A stretch of DNA of 64,000 nucleotides from Streptomyces sp. TP-A0874 (lineage in GTDB: Bacteria; Actinomycetota; Actinomycetes; Streptomycetales; Streptomycetaceae), in NCBI RefSeq assembly GCF_001748085.1, contig NZ_BBZK01000007.1, forward strand, positions 186,001 through 250,000. The letters are read 5' to 3'. Of the stretch, positions 40,110 to 49,513 are shown piece after piece. Both the position numbers and the translations under genes were made by a program. The notes under the pieces are model-generated. The model ran no database searches. It saw only the letters and a program-made list of their open reading frames with translations, and had not been told where the DNA came from. Numbering within the stretch: position 1 is the stretch's first letter; each line of letters opens with the position of its first letter.

Positions 40110-40347
40110 TGCTCATCTCCTCGGAAGTGATCCGGTACGGACTCAGTGCCCACGACCGAACGTCTCATGTATAAGCAGATGAAAATATGATCCATCAGTA
40201 AATCTAGTATCAGACACCAGCAAAATGTAACGAAAGCGACCGGATGGGGCGTATGCGGCGCGAAGGTGGCGTACCGTGCTCCAGGAGTCCGTGCTGCCTT
40301 CCTTCTCCGTGGTGCGGAAAGTGCGGACTCTTCCCACGTCCCGGACC
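40110..40347. promoter_or_regulatory. whiD upstream region with an AT-rich block
   Basis: This stretch holds no gene. It includes an unusually AT-rich block at about 40170-40235 (for example agatgaaaatatgatcc and agtaaatctagtatc). On the minus strand the block reads with TATA-like hexamers (cttatacatg and ctgatactag) that could be -10 elements for whiD. I cannot define a start point. Confidence 0.45.
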
Positions 40348-40375
40348 CGTAACTCTTTCGGGTGACCGTCGTTGA
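40348..40375 (+). promoter_or_regulatory. Sigma-BldN-type promoter of bldM (p1)
   Basis: CGTAAC (40348-40353) and CGTTGA (40370-40375) are separated by 16 nt. They match the -35 and -10 recognised by the ECF sigma factor BldN in Streptomyces, for which bldM p1 is the classical target. Transcription should start near 40382, leaving a leader of about 117 nt. The spacer includes CGGGTGA (40359-40365), a half-site for BldM-type binding motifs. Confidence 0.88.
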
Positions 40376-40498
40376 GAGGGCGGAGGCGGTTGACAAAACC
40401 AGCACTCGGACGGGCGTCCGAGGCGGCCAACCGCTCAGGTGACGATCAGAACCAGCCTGGAGGCTCAAGGTGACGCGCATCAGCTGCGGAGGACAGTC

Positions 40499-41110
40499 AT
40501 GACATCCGTCCTCGTCTGCGACGATTCCCCGCTTGCTCGAGAGGCGCTCCGCCGCGCGGTCGCGACCGTGCCCGGCGTCGAGCGCGTGACGACCGCCGCC
40601 AACGGTGAGGAAGTGCTCCGACGCTGGGGCGCCGACCGCTCGGACCTGATTCTGATGGACGTACGGATGCCCGGCCTCGGCGGCGTCGAGACCGTACGTC
40701 GGCTGCTCTCCGCCGACCCGGGCGCGCGGATCATCATGCTGACGGTCGCGGAGGATCTCGACGGGGTGGCGCTCGCCGTCGCCGCCGGCGCCCGCGGCTA
40801 CCTCCACAAGGACGCCTCCCGCGCCGAACTGCGGGCGACCGTCACCCAGGCCCTGGCCGACCCCACCTGGCGGCTGGCCCCGCGCCGGCTGAGGTCCGCC
40901 GAGATGGGCGCCGCGCCGACGCTCACGGCGCGGGAGATCCAGGTGCTGGAAGGGATGAGCCACGGACGGTCGAACGCCGAGATCGGGCGGGAGCTCTTCC
41001 TTTCGGAGGACACCGTGAAGACCCATGCCCGCCGGCTGTTCAAGAAGCTCGGCGCCTCCGACCGCGCGCACGCCGTGGCGCTCGGCTTCCGCTGGGGCCT
41101 GGTTCGTTAG
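40499..41110 (+). CDS. bldM: Orphan response-regulator-like developmental factor BldM
   Basis: The protein is 203 residues from ATG 40499, with gcggagga at 40484-40491 upstream. A GTG at 40439 is in frame but lies inside the leader. The receiver-like domain (1-118) has DD at 8-9 and Asp54 (LILMDVRMPG), and NarL-type helix-turn-helix follows at about 140-200 (TLTAREIQVLEGMSHGRSNAEIGRELFLSEDTVKTHARRLFKKLG). BldM acts as a homodimer or with WhiI to switch on early and late sporulation genes. Phosphorylation at Asp54 is not needed in S. coelicolor. The exact sigma-BldN promoter places it in the bld cascade. Confidence 0.95.
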   Translation: MTSVLVCDDSPLAREALRRAVATVPGVERVTTAANGEEVLRRWGADRSDLILMDVRMPGLGGVETVRRLLSADPGARIIMLTVAEDLDGVALAVAAGARGYLHKDASRAELRATVTQALADPTWRLAPRRLRSAEMGAAPTLTAREIQVLEGMSHGRSNAEIGRELFLSEDTVKTHARRLFKKLGASDRAHAVALGFRWGLVR

Positions 41111-41388
41111 AGCGGTGACCGGCACGGCTCACCGGCTCGCGACGGGCGGGCGAGGGCTGACGGGGCCGTTCCCTCCGGAGGAGTGACCGGGGGACGGCCC
41201 TCGCCGTCGCCGGCCGGGCGGTCGGGCCCGCCGCCGCGCCGCCGGGGGGCGACGAGCCGGTCTCCACCGTGGTCCGGGGGCTCCCGGAGCGCCCGGACGA
41301 GTGCCACATACTCGTTTCGCGCGGCCTGCCGCATGCTTGGGGGTATGGAGTTCCTCGGGGACGGCTCGGTCAGGGGAGGGCGCACGAC
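41111..41388 (+). other. Gap between bldM and shbA, no clear elements
   Basis: No gene is supported here. CATACT at 41307-41312 could be a -10 element for shbA but lacks a convincing -35. A good ribosome-binding-like ggggaggg at 41373-41380 precedes an in-frame ATG at 41389, 31 codons upstream of the chosen shbA start. Confidence 0.4.
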
Positions 41389-41481
41389 ATGACAGCCGCT
41401 GGCGCACCTGCTCATAACGGATCGGTGCACAACCGCCAACGCGGTGCCGCGGATCGTTCCGGGCCAAGGCACCATGGACCG

Positions 41482-43714
<2,233 letters not shown>

Positions 43715-43819
43715 CCGGCGGGGCCGCGCTGGACGGGCCGCGCGGCGGGTCGGGGATACTGAGGGCTGCCCCGTGGTCCCCGGCGGGCGCACGACGACGG
43801 ATACGGCGACTCCCCGCGT

Positions 43820-43860
43820 GGTCGGACGGGCGGACACCTCCAGTGTCCGGACATCCGACC
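43820..43860 (+). terminator. Imperfect hairpin in the guaB-guaB3 gap
   Basis: The segment 43820-43837 pairs with 43843-43860 at 15 of 18 positions. It lies 105 nt after guaB inside a 301-nt gene-free gap and is the only strong structure there. It probably terminates guaB so that guaB3 is separately expressed. No clear promoter is seen in 43861-44015. Confidence 0.5.
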
Positions 43861-44015
43861 ACGGCCCGGACGAGCTTGGGCAGGGTGCCCCGGTCATCTG
43901 ACGCCGTGCACTGATCCACCAGGGATCACGGGCAGCCCCTTAGGGTCGCGTCCAGCAGGGTTCGCCTCGCCGGACGCGGGCACTAGCGCCGCTGAAGTAG
44001 AGGGAAAGGCCAATC

Positions 44016-45137
44016 GTGACTGAGATCGAGATCGGGCGCGGCAAGCGCGGCCGCAGTGCGTACGCGTTCGACGACATCGCCGTTGTTCCGAGCCGCCGCA
44101 CCCGGGACCCGAAGGAGGTCTCGATCGCCTGGCAGATCGACGCCTACCGCTTCGAGCTGCCCTTCCTCGCCGCACCCATGGACTCGGTCGTCTCGCCGAG
44201 CACCGCGATCCGGATCGGTGAGCTCGGCGGCCTGGGGGTGCTCAACCTCGAGGGGCTGTGGACCCGGCACGAGGACCCCGAGCCGCTGCTGGCCGAGATC
44301 GCGGAGCTCGACGACGAGACCGCGACCCGCCGGATGCAGGAGATCTACGCCAGCCCGATCAAGGAGGAGCTGATCGGGCAGCGCATCAAGGAGGTGCGCG
44401 ACTCCGGGGTGGTCACCGCCGCGGCGCTCTCCCCGCAGCGCACCGCGCAGTTCTCCAAGGCGGTGGTGGACGCCGGGGTCGACATCTTCGTGATCCGCGG
44501 GACGACCGTCTCGGCCGAGCACGTCTCGGGCGCCGCCGAGCCGCTCAACCTCAAGCAGTTCATCTACGAGCTGGACGTCCCGGTCATCGTCGGCGGCTGC
44601 GCCACGTACACCGCCGCGCTCCATCTGATGCGGACCGGCGCGGCCGGGGTGCTCGTCGGATTCGGCGGCGGGGCGGCGCACACCACCAGGAACGTCCTGG
44701 GGATCGAGGTGCCGATGGCCACCGCGGTCGCCGACGTGGCCGCCGCCCGGCGGGACTACCTCGACGAGTCCGGCGGGCGGTACGTCCACGTCATCGCCGA
44801 CGGCGGGGTGGGCTGGAGCGGGGACCTGCCGAAGGCGGTGGCCTGCGGAGCGGACGCGGTGATGATGGGCTCGCCGTTGGCGCGCGCCAGCGACGCCCCC
44901 GGGAACGGCCACCACTGGGGCATGGAGGCGGTGCACGACGAGGTGCCGCGCGGCAAGCGGATGCACCTGGGGACCGCCGGGACGCTGGAGGAGATCCTGC
45001 TCGGCCCCTCCCACACCCCGGACGGCTCGATGAACTTCTTCGGCGCGCTGCGCCGGGCGATGGCCACCACGGGCTACTCCGACCTGAAGGAGTTCCAGCG
45101 GGTCGAGGTGACGGCGGCGCTGTCGCGGCACGGCTGA
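44016..45137 (+). CDS. guaB3: GuaB3-family IMP dehydrogenase-related protein
   Basis: The protein is 373 residues from GTG 44016 with agggaaagg upstream. It is an IMPDH/GMPR TIM barrel without CBS domains (FDDIAVVPSRRTRDP, FLAAPMDSVVSPSTAIRIGELGGLGVLN). The loop that carries the catalytic Cys in GuaB (SICTTR) here reads AAHTTR, with His222 at the Cys position. The ensuing GIEVPMATAVADVAAARRDYLDESGGRYVHVIADGG is typical of the GuaB3 group found across actinobacteria. The mycobacterial homologue also lacks the Cys. Its reaction should not be assumed to be IMP oxidation. Confidence 0.9.
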   Translation: MTEIEIGRGKRGRSAYAFDDIAVVPSRRTRDPKEVSIAWQIDAYRFELPFLAAPMDSVVSPSTAIRIGELGGLGVLNLEGLWTRHEDPEPLLAEIAELDDETATRRMQEIYASPIKEELIGQRIKEVRDSGVVTAAALSPQRTAQFSKAVVDAGVDIFVIRGTTVSAEHVSGAAEPLNLKQFIYELDVPVIVGGCATYTAALHLMRTGAAGVLVGFGGGAAHTTRNVLGIEVPMATAVADVAAARRDYLDESGGRYVHVIADGGVGWSGDLPKAVACGADAVMMGSPLARASDAPGNGHHWGMEAVHDEVPRGKRMHLGTAGTLEEILLGPSHTPDGSMNFFGALRRAMATTGYSDLKEFQRVEVTAALSRHG

Positions 45138-45173
45138 GCGGGGCCGCCCGCCGCGGCGGTGGCTCCCTTGCGA

Positions 45174-45216
45174 CACGGGGGCGGCCCGGGACCGCATGGT
45201 CCGGGCCGCCCCCGTG
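45174..45216. terminator. Bidirectional terminator between guaB3 and the opposing gene
   Basis: The segment 45174-45193 pairs with 45198-45216 over 19 bp with one bulged G around a gcat loop. It begins 37 nt after guaB3, and the convergent membrane-protein gene ends at 45238. Confidence 0.8.
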
Positions 45217-45237
45217 CTCCGCTCCGGCAGCGCCGTC

Positions 45238-45885
45238 TCAGTCGCTGACCTTCTTGCAGGTAGCGAAGGCCGCGGCGGCACCGAGCAGGTAGAAGAGGTA
45301 GTCGACGAACTCCAACCCCTCCTTCAGCCCCTCGTTGATGTCACCGAAGTGGTCGGTGAGCACCGTGAAGAAGCCGGGGGCGCCGGGGATGTCGCTGAAG
45401 ACCATGGCGACGCCGAAGACCTGGCCGAGGTATACACCGACCAGACCGAGCAGCGCGCCGACGAACGGCAGCGCCGGGTTCCGGCCGCCCAGCTTGCCGA
45501 GCGCCAGACCGATCAGCGCGCCCAGACCGAGGGCGATGTAGCCGATCTGCCGCTCCACCGTGCTGAGGATGAAGCCGTAGATCCCGGCGGCCACCAGCAT
45601 GGCGACCACCCCGGCGAGGACGGCGAGCGCGGCGTTGCCCTGCCGCGGCGCAGGCGGCGGCGGGAAGCCACCGGGCTGGCCGTAGGGCTGCGGCTGCCCG
45701 TGGGGCGGCTGCTGGAACCCGGGCTGGGCCGGGGGCTGCTGGCCGTAGGGCGCCGCTCCGGCCTGCGGCGGCTGGCCGGGCTGGGACGGCTGCTGCTGGG
45801 CGTACGGCGCCTGACCGGGCTGCGGTGGCGGCTGCTGGCCGTAAGGGCTCTGGTTGGGCTGCTGCGGTGGCTGTTGCCAGCTCAT
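45238..45885 (-). CDS. Pro/Gln-rich N-terminus, four-helix membrane protein, function unknown
   Basis: This 215-residue protein starts MSWQQPPQQPNQSPYGQQPP. Residues 1-80 are repeats of the QPG/YGQQPP type, probably disordered and cytosolic. About four hydrophobic helices follow: ALAVLAGVVAMLVAAGIYGFIL, IGYIALGLGALIGLALGKLGG, PFVGALLGLVGVYLGQVFGVA and YLFYLLGAAAAFATCK. Pro/Gln-rich tails on small membrane proteins are frequent in actinobacteria and can drive clustering at growth sites. No catalytic motif is seen. Confidence 0.8.
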   Translation of the reverse strand: MSWQQPPQQPNQSPYGQQPPPQPGQAPYAQQQPSQPGQPPQAGAAPYGQQPPAQPGFQQPPHGQPQPYGQPGGFPPPPAPRQGNAALAVLAGVVAMLVAAGIYGFILSTVERQIGYIALGLGALIGLALGKLGGRNPALPFVGALLGLVGVYLGQVFGVAMVFSDIPGAPGFFTVLTDHFGDINEGLKEGLEFVDYLFYLLGAAAAFATCKKVSD

Positions 45886-46065
45886 GGTTCCCCCGAGAAA
45901 CGAAGGTCGATGTTCGAATAGTGCCGGTGAGGCTAGCAGCCCGCGATGACGCTCCGGCAGGCTCGAGGGCGATCAGGACAGGACTGGGACACGGCCGGCG
46001 CGCTCGGCCTCGGGGCTGACCGGTGCCGTCGGGGAGCCGAACCCGCCGTCGTCGGAGAGCCGGAT

Positions 46066-47310
46066 TCAGAGGCGGTGTGCCGTGCCGGCCGGTGTGGCCC
46101 CCTGGGTGTCGAGGAGCAACTCCGTTTTGGCTGTGAGGACTTGGAGGTCGTAGCCGCGGTGGTGTCGGAGCAGGAGGGTCAGGTCCGCGGCGGCGGCCGC
46201 CTCGACGAGCGGCTCCGCCCGCGGAACCGGCCGACCCCCCACCCGCCAGTGGGGCACATAGGGGTCGTGGTAACTGAGTTGTGACCCCAGCGACATCAGC
46301 CGCTCGGCGATCTGCCGGGCTAGCGCGCCCTGTTCGTCGCCGGCGTCCGGTCGGCGGGCGACCCCGAGCAGCACGATCCGGGCGCCGCGGAGGGCCTTGC
46401 CGCGTTCGTTGAGGAGGTCGGCGCAGCGGTCCACGACGTAGCCCGGCATCCCGTGGTTGATCCGCCGGGCCAGCTCCACCAGGCGCGGCGGACGGCCGGG
46501 GCCGCGGTGGGTGAGCGGGGCGGTCTGCGCTCCGTGGCCGCCGACGCCGGGGCGGAGGGCGCGGAAGCCGAACGGCCCGGTCTCCGCGCAGCGGAGCACC
46601 TCCCAAAGGTCGACCCCGGTGTCGTGGCAGAAGAGCGCCATCTCGTTGGCGAGCGCGGTGTTCACCTGCCGGTAGTGGCTCTCCAGGAGGTGGACGGTCT
46701 CGGCCTCGCGCGGCCCGCGGGCGCGCACGACACGGTGGGTGATCCGCCGGTAGAAGGCCGCGGCGGACTCGGTGCAGCCGGCGGTGAGACCGCCGACGAC
46801 CCGTGGTGCACCGGTGTCGCCGGGGGGCTGCTCGTCCGGGCCGATCCGGTTCGGTGCGCAGGCGAGGTGGAAGTCCCGTCCGGCGCGGAGCCCGGACCCC
46901 TGCTCCAGCAGGGGGCGGAGGAACTCCTCGGTGGTGCCCGGGTAGGCGGAGGACTCCAGGAGCACCGTGGAGCGGGGGCGCAGCCGGGGGGCGAGGGTCC
47001 GGGCCGCTGCCTCCACCGGGCCCCGGTCGGGATCGGGGTGTTGGGGAGCGGGGGTGGCCACGCAGATGGCGATGGTGCGGGCCCGGCGCAGCGTGTCGGG
47101 GTCGCTGGTGGCCCGGAAACCGCCGGCGAGCATCCGGCGGAGTTCGGCGGGGGTGAGGGGGCCGTCGGCGGGTGGCCGGCCGGCGCTCAGTGCGGCGACG
47201 GTCCGGGCGTCGGTGTCGAAGCCGAGGGTGGCGATGCCGGCGGCGGTGGCGGCCCGACCGAGCGGGAGGCCGAGTCGGCCGAGTCCGATGACGGCGAGGT
47301 CTACGGGCAT
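46066..47310 (-). CDS. UDP-glucose/GDP-mannose dehydrogenase family protein lacking catalytic Cys and Lys
   Basis: The protein is 414 residues from ATG 47310, with ggaagg upstream on its strand; a GTG at 47346 would add 12. The N-terminal NAD-binding fold is intact (VIGLGRLGLPLGRAATAAG, residues ~6-24), as are TVLLESSAYPGTTEE and HLACAPNRIGPDEQPPG. In active enzymes the motif GxGGxC carries the nucleophile. Here it reads GVGGHGAQTAPL, with Gly260 at the Cys position, and the following Asp is lost. The Lys that normally lies in AKLLEN is His207 (VHLLES). It is probably a non-catalytic or altered homologue. It ends 180 nt from the opposing Pro/Gln-rich membrane-protein gene. Confidence 0.85.
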   Translation of the reverse strand: MPVDLAVIGLGRLGLPLGRAATAAGIATLGFDTDARTVAALSAGRPPADGPLTPAELRRMLAGGFRATSDPDTLRRARTIAICVATPAPQHPDPDRGPVEAAARTLAPRLRPRSTVLLESSAYPGTTEEFLRPLLEQGSGLRAGRDFHLACAPNRIGPDEQPPGDTGAPRVVGGLTAGCTESAAAFYRRITHRVVRARGPREAETVHLLESHYRQVNTALANEMALFCHDTGVDLWEVLRCAETGPFGFRALRPGVGGHGAQTAPLTHRGPGRPPRLVELARRINHGMPGYVVDRCADLLNERGKALRGARIVLLGVARRPDAGDEQGALARQIAERLMSLGSQLSYHDPYVPHWRVGGRPVPRAEPLVEAAAAADLTLLLRHHRGYDLQVLTAKTELLLDTQGATPAGTAHRL

Positions 47311-47350
47311 GGCTGGGCCGCCTTCCACGACGAACCTTCGTGTCACCGAG

Positions 47351-47402
47351 GGCTCTGCCGTGGTCGCCGACGGAGCCGTCCGTCGGCGACCACGGCAGAG
47401 CC
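47351..47402 (+). terminator. 24-bp perfect hairpin in the divergent dehydrogenase-glpD gap
   Basis: Arms at 47351-47374 and 47379-47402 are perfectly complementary over 24 bp around a gccg loop. A short T-run (cctttaag) follows on the plus side. It lies 41 nt upstream of the minus-strand dehydrogenase start, so it is in that gene's leader when read on the minus strand. No plus-strand gene ends here. Confidence 0.6.
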
Positions 47403-47418
47403 TTTAAGTAGGGTAAGC

Positions 47419-47437
47419 GCATATAAGACTGATATGC
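47419..47437. promoter_or_regulatory. AT-rich inverted repeat GCATAT-N7-ATATGC, candidate operator/promoter
   Basis: GCATAT (47419-47424) and ATATGC (47432-47437) flank seven bases within a rare AT-rich tract (47403-47446). It sits between divergent genes, 138 nt before glpD and 109 nt before the dehydrogenase. It could bind a glycerol-type regulator or hold overlapping -10 elements. Confidence 0.4.
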
Positions 47438-47574
47438 AGTATTAGGGGAACTCAGGTCACCGGTGTTGGGGGCGCGGGTGTGGCCGCTCTGTACTGGAGG
47501 TGGTTGAGGGGCGGGGGAGGAGTGGTAAGCGTCGGGTGGGAACAGGTGCGAGCCGAAACCACGATGGAGGCACG

Positions 47575-49284
47575 GTGAGAACAGCGACCCTGGGGCCGAG
47601 TGAGCGCGGTGAGGCGCTCGCTCGAATGGCCGAACGTGAGCTGGACATTCTGGTCGTGGGTGCCGGTGTGGTCGGTGCCGGCACGGCCCTGGACGCCGTG
47701 ACCCGCGGGCTCGCCACCGGCCTGGTCGAGGCGCGCGACTGGGCCTCCGGCACCTCGAGCCGGTCGAGCAAACTGATCCACGGCGGGCTGCGCTACCTGG
47801 AGATGCTCGACTTCGCCCTGGTGCGCGAGGCCCTGAAGGAGCGTGGGCTGCTGCTCCAGCGGCTGGCCCCGCACCTGGTGAAGCCGGTCCCCTTCCTCTA
47901 CCCCCTCCAGCACCGGGGCTGGGAGCGGTGGTACGCCGGCTCCGGCGTCGCGCTCTACGACGCCATGTCCTTCGCCTCCGGCCACGGCAGGGGACTGCCG
48001 GCGCACCGTCACCTGACGCGCCGGCACGCGCTCCGGGTCGCCCCCTGCCTGCGGAAGGACGCCCTGGTCGGCGCCCTGCAGTACTACGACGCCCAGGTCG
48101 ACGACGCGCGGTACGTCACGACCCTGGTGCGGACCGCGGCGGCCTACGGCGCCGACGTGGCCAACGGGGCGCGGGTGGTCGGCTTCCTCCGGGAGGGGGA
48201 GCGGGTCGTCGGGGCCAGGGTGCAGGACGTGGAGGGCGGTGGCGAGTACGAGGTCCGGGCCCGGCAGGTGGTGAACGCGACCGGGGTGTGGACCGACGAC
48301 ACCCAGGGGCTGATCGGTGAGCGCGGCCAGTTCCATGTGCGCGCCTCCAAGGGCATCCACCTGGTCGTGCCGAAGGACCGCATCCACTCCAGCACCGGGC
48401 TGATCCTGCGGACCGAGAAAAGCGTGCTCTTCGTGATCCCCTGGGGCCGGCACTGGGTCATCGGCACCACGGACACCGACTGGGACCTGGACAAGGCCCA
48501 CCCGGCGGCGTCCAGCGCCGACATCGACTACCTGCTCGAACACGTCAACTCGGTGCTCTCGGTGCCCCTCACTCGAGACGACGTGCAGGGCGTCTACGCC
48601 GGACTCCGACCGCTGCTGGCGGGCGAGTCCGACGCGACCAGCAAACTGTCCCGGGAGCACACCGTGGCGCACCCGGTGCCGGGCCTGGTGGTGGTCGCGG
48701 GCGGCAAGTACACCACCTACCGGGTGATGGCCCAGGACGCGGTGGACGAGGCGGTGCACGGGCTCGACCAGCGGGTCGCCGACTGCGTCACCGAGGACGT
48801 CCCGCTGCTGGGCGCCGAGGGCTACGCGGCGCTGTGGAACGCCCGGGCCAGGATGGCCGCCCGCACCGGGCTGCACGTGGTCCGGGTGGAGCACCTGCTG
48901 AGCCGGTACGGAACGCTGGTCGAGGAGGTGCTGGCGCTGATCGCCGCCGACCCCTCGCTGGGCGAGCCGCTGCCGGCGGCCGACGACTACCTGCGCGCCG
49001 AGATCGTCTACGCCGCCTCCCACGAAGGGGCGCGGCACCTGGAGGACGTGCTCACCCGGCGCAGCCGGATCTCGATCGAGACCTTCGACCGCGGCGCCCG
49101 CAGCGCCCGGGACTGCGCCGAACTCATGGCCCCCGTCCTCGGCTGGGACGAGAGCCAGATCGAACGAGAGGTCGAGCACTACCAGAAGCGGGTGGAGGCG
49201 GAGCGGGAGTCGCAGCTCCAGCCGGACGACCAGACCGCCGACGCGGCCCGGTTGGGAGCACCCGACATCGTGCCGCTCGGCTGA
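47575..49284 (+). CDS. glpD: Aerobic glycerol-3-phosphate dehydrogenase
   Basis: The protein is 569 residues from GTG 47575 behind ggagg at 47566-47570. It oxidises glycerol-3-phosphate to dihydroxyacetone phosphate and passes electrons to the quinone pool at the membrane. The FAD-binding motif is DILVVGAGVVGAGTALDAVTRG (about residues 20-41), followed by GTSSRSSKLIHGGLRYLE. The C-terminal DAO_C helical domain covers roughly 400-530 (AEIVYAASHEGARHLEDVLTRRSRISIET). The frame is open upstream but unconserved. An AT-rich inverted repeat lies upstream. Confidence 0.94.
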   Translation: MRTATLGPSERGEALARMAERELDILVVGAGVVGAGTALDAVTRGLATGLVEARDWASGTSSRSSKLIHGGLRYLEMLDFALVREALKERGLLLQRLAPHLVKPVPFLYPLQHRGWERWYAGSGVALYDAMSFASGHGRGLPAHRHLTRRHALRVAPCLRKDALVGALQYYDAQVDDARYVTTLVRTAAAYGADVANGARVVGFLREGERVVGARVQDVEGGGEYEVRARQVVNATGVWTDDTQGLIGERGQFHVRASKGIHLVVPKDRIHSSTGLILRTEKSVLFVIPWGRHWVIGTTDTDWDLDKAHPAASSADIDYLLEHVNSVLSVPLTRDDVQGVYAGLRPLLAGESDATSKLSREHTVAHPVPGLVVVAGGKYTTYRVMAQDAVDEAVHGLDQRVADCVTEDVPLLGAEGYAALWNARARMAARTGLHVVRVEHLLSRYGTLVEEVLALIAADPSLGEPLPAADDYLRAEIVYAASHEGARHLEDVLTRRSRISIETFDRGARSARDCAELMAPVLGWDESQIEREVEHYQKRVEAERESQLQPDDQTADAARLGAPDIVPLG

Positions 49285-49291
49285 GTCCGCT

Positions 49292-49358
49292 GTTCACCCG
49301 CCGGCCCCGCTCCCGGGCGTACCCAACCCGCCCCCGGGAGCGGGGCGAGCGGGCGAAC
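49292..49358 (+). terminator. Terminator after glpD
   Basis: The segment 49292-49317 pairs with 49333-49358 at 23 of 26 positions around a 15-nt loop. It begins 7 nt after the glpD stop and separates it from the kinase cluster. Confidence 0.75.
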
Positions 49359-49513
49359 GGGCGGTCCGCGGGGTGGACCCTGTACTCCGGCAGGCCCCGG
49401 GATGAGAGAGAATGGAGGTACTTCCGAGGAGGGGCAGGGGAGTTGACGCGGCGACGCGATGAGCCCGCCGCCGACTCACGCCGACTCCACTGATTGCAGC
49501 GCTGAGGGGATGC

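Noticed and set aside
47575-47640. An earlier glpD start at 47500
   Set aside because: The added residues are Arg/Gly-rich and unlike the family; GTG 47575 has a clear ggagg ribosome binding site.
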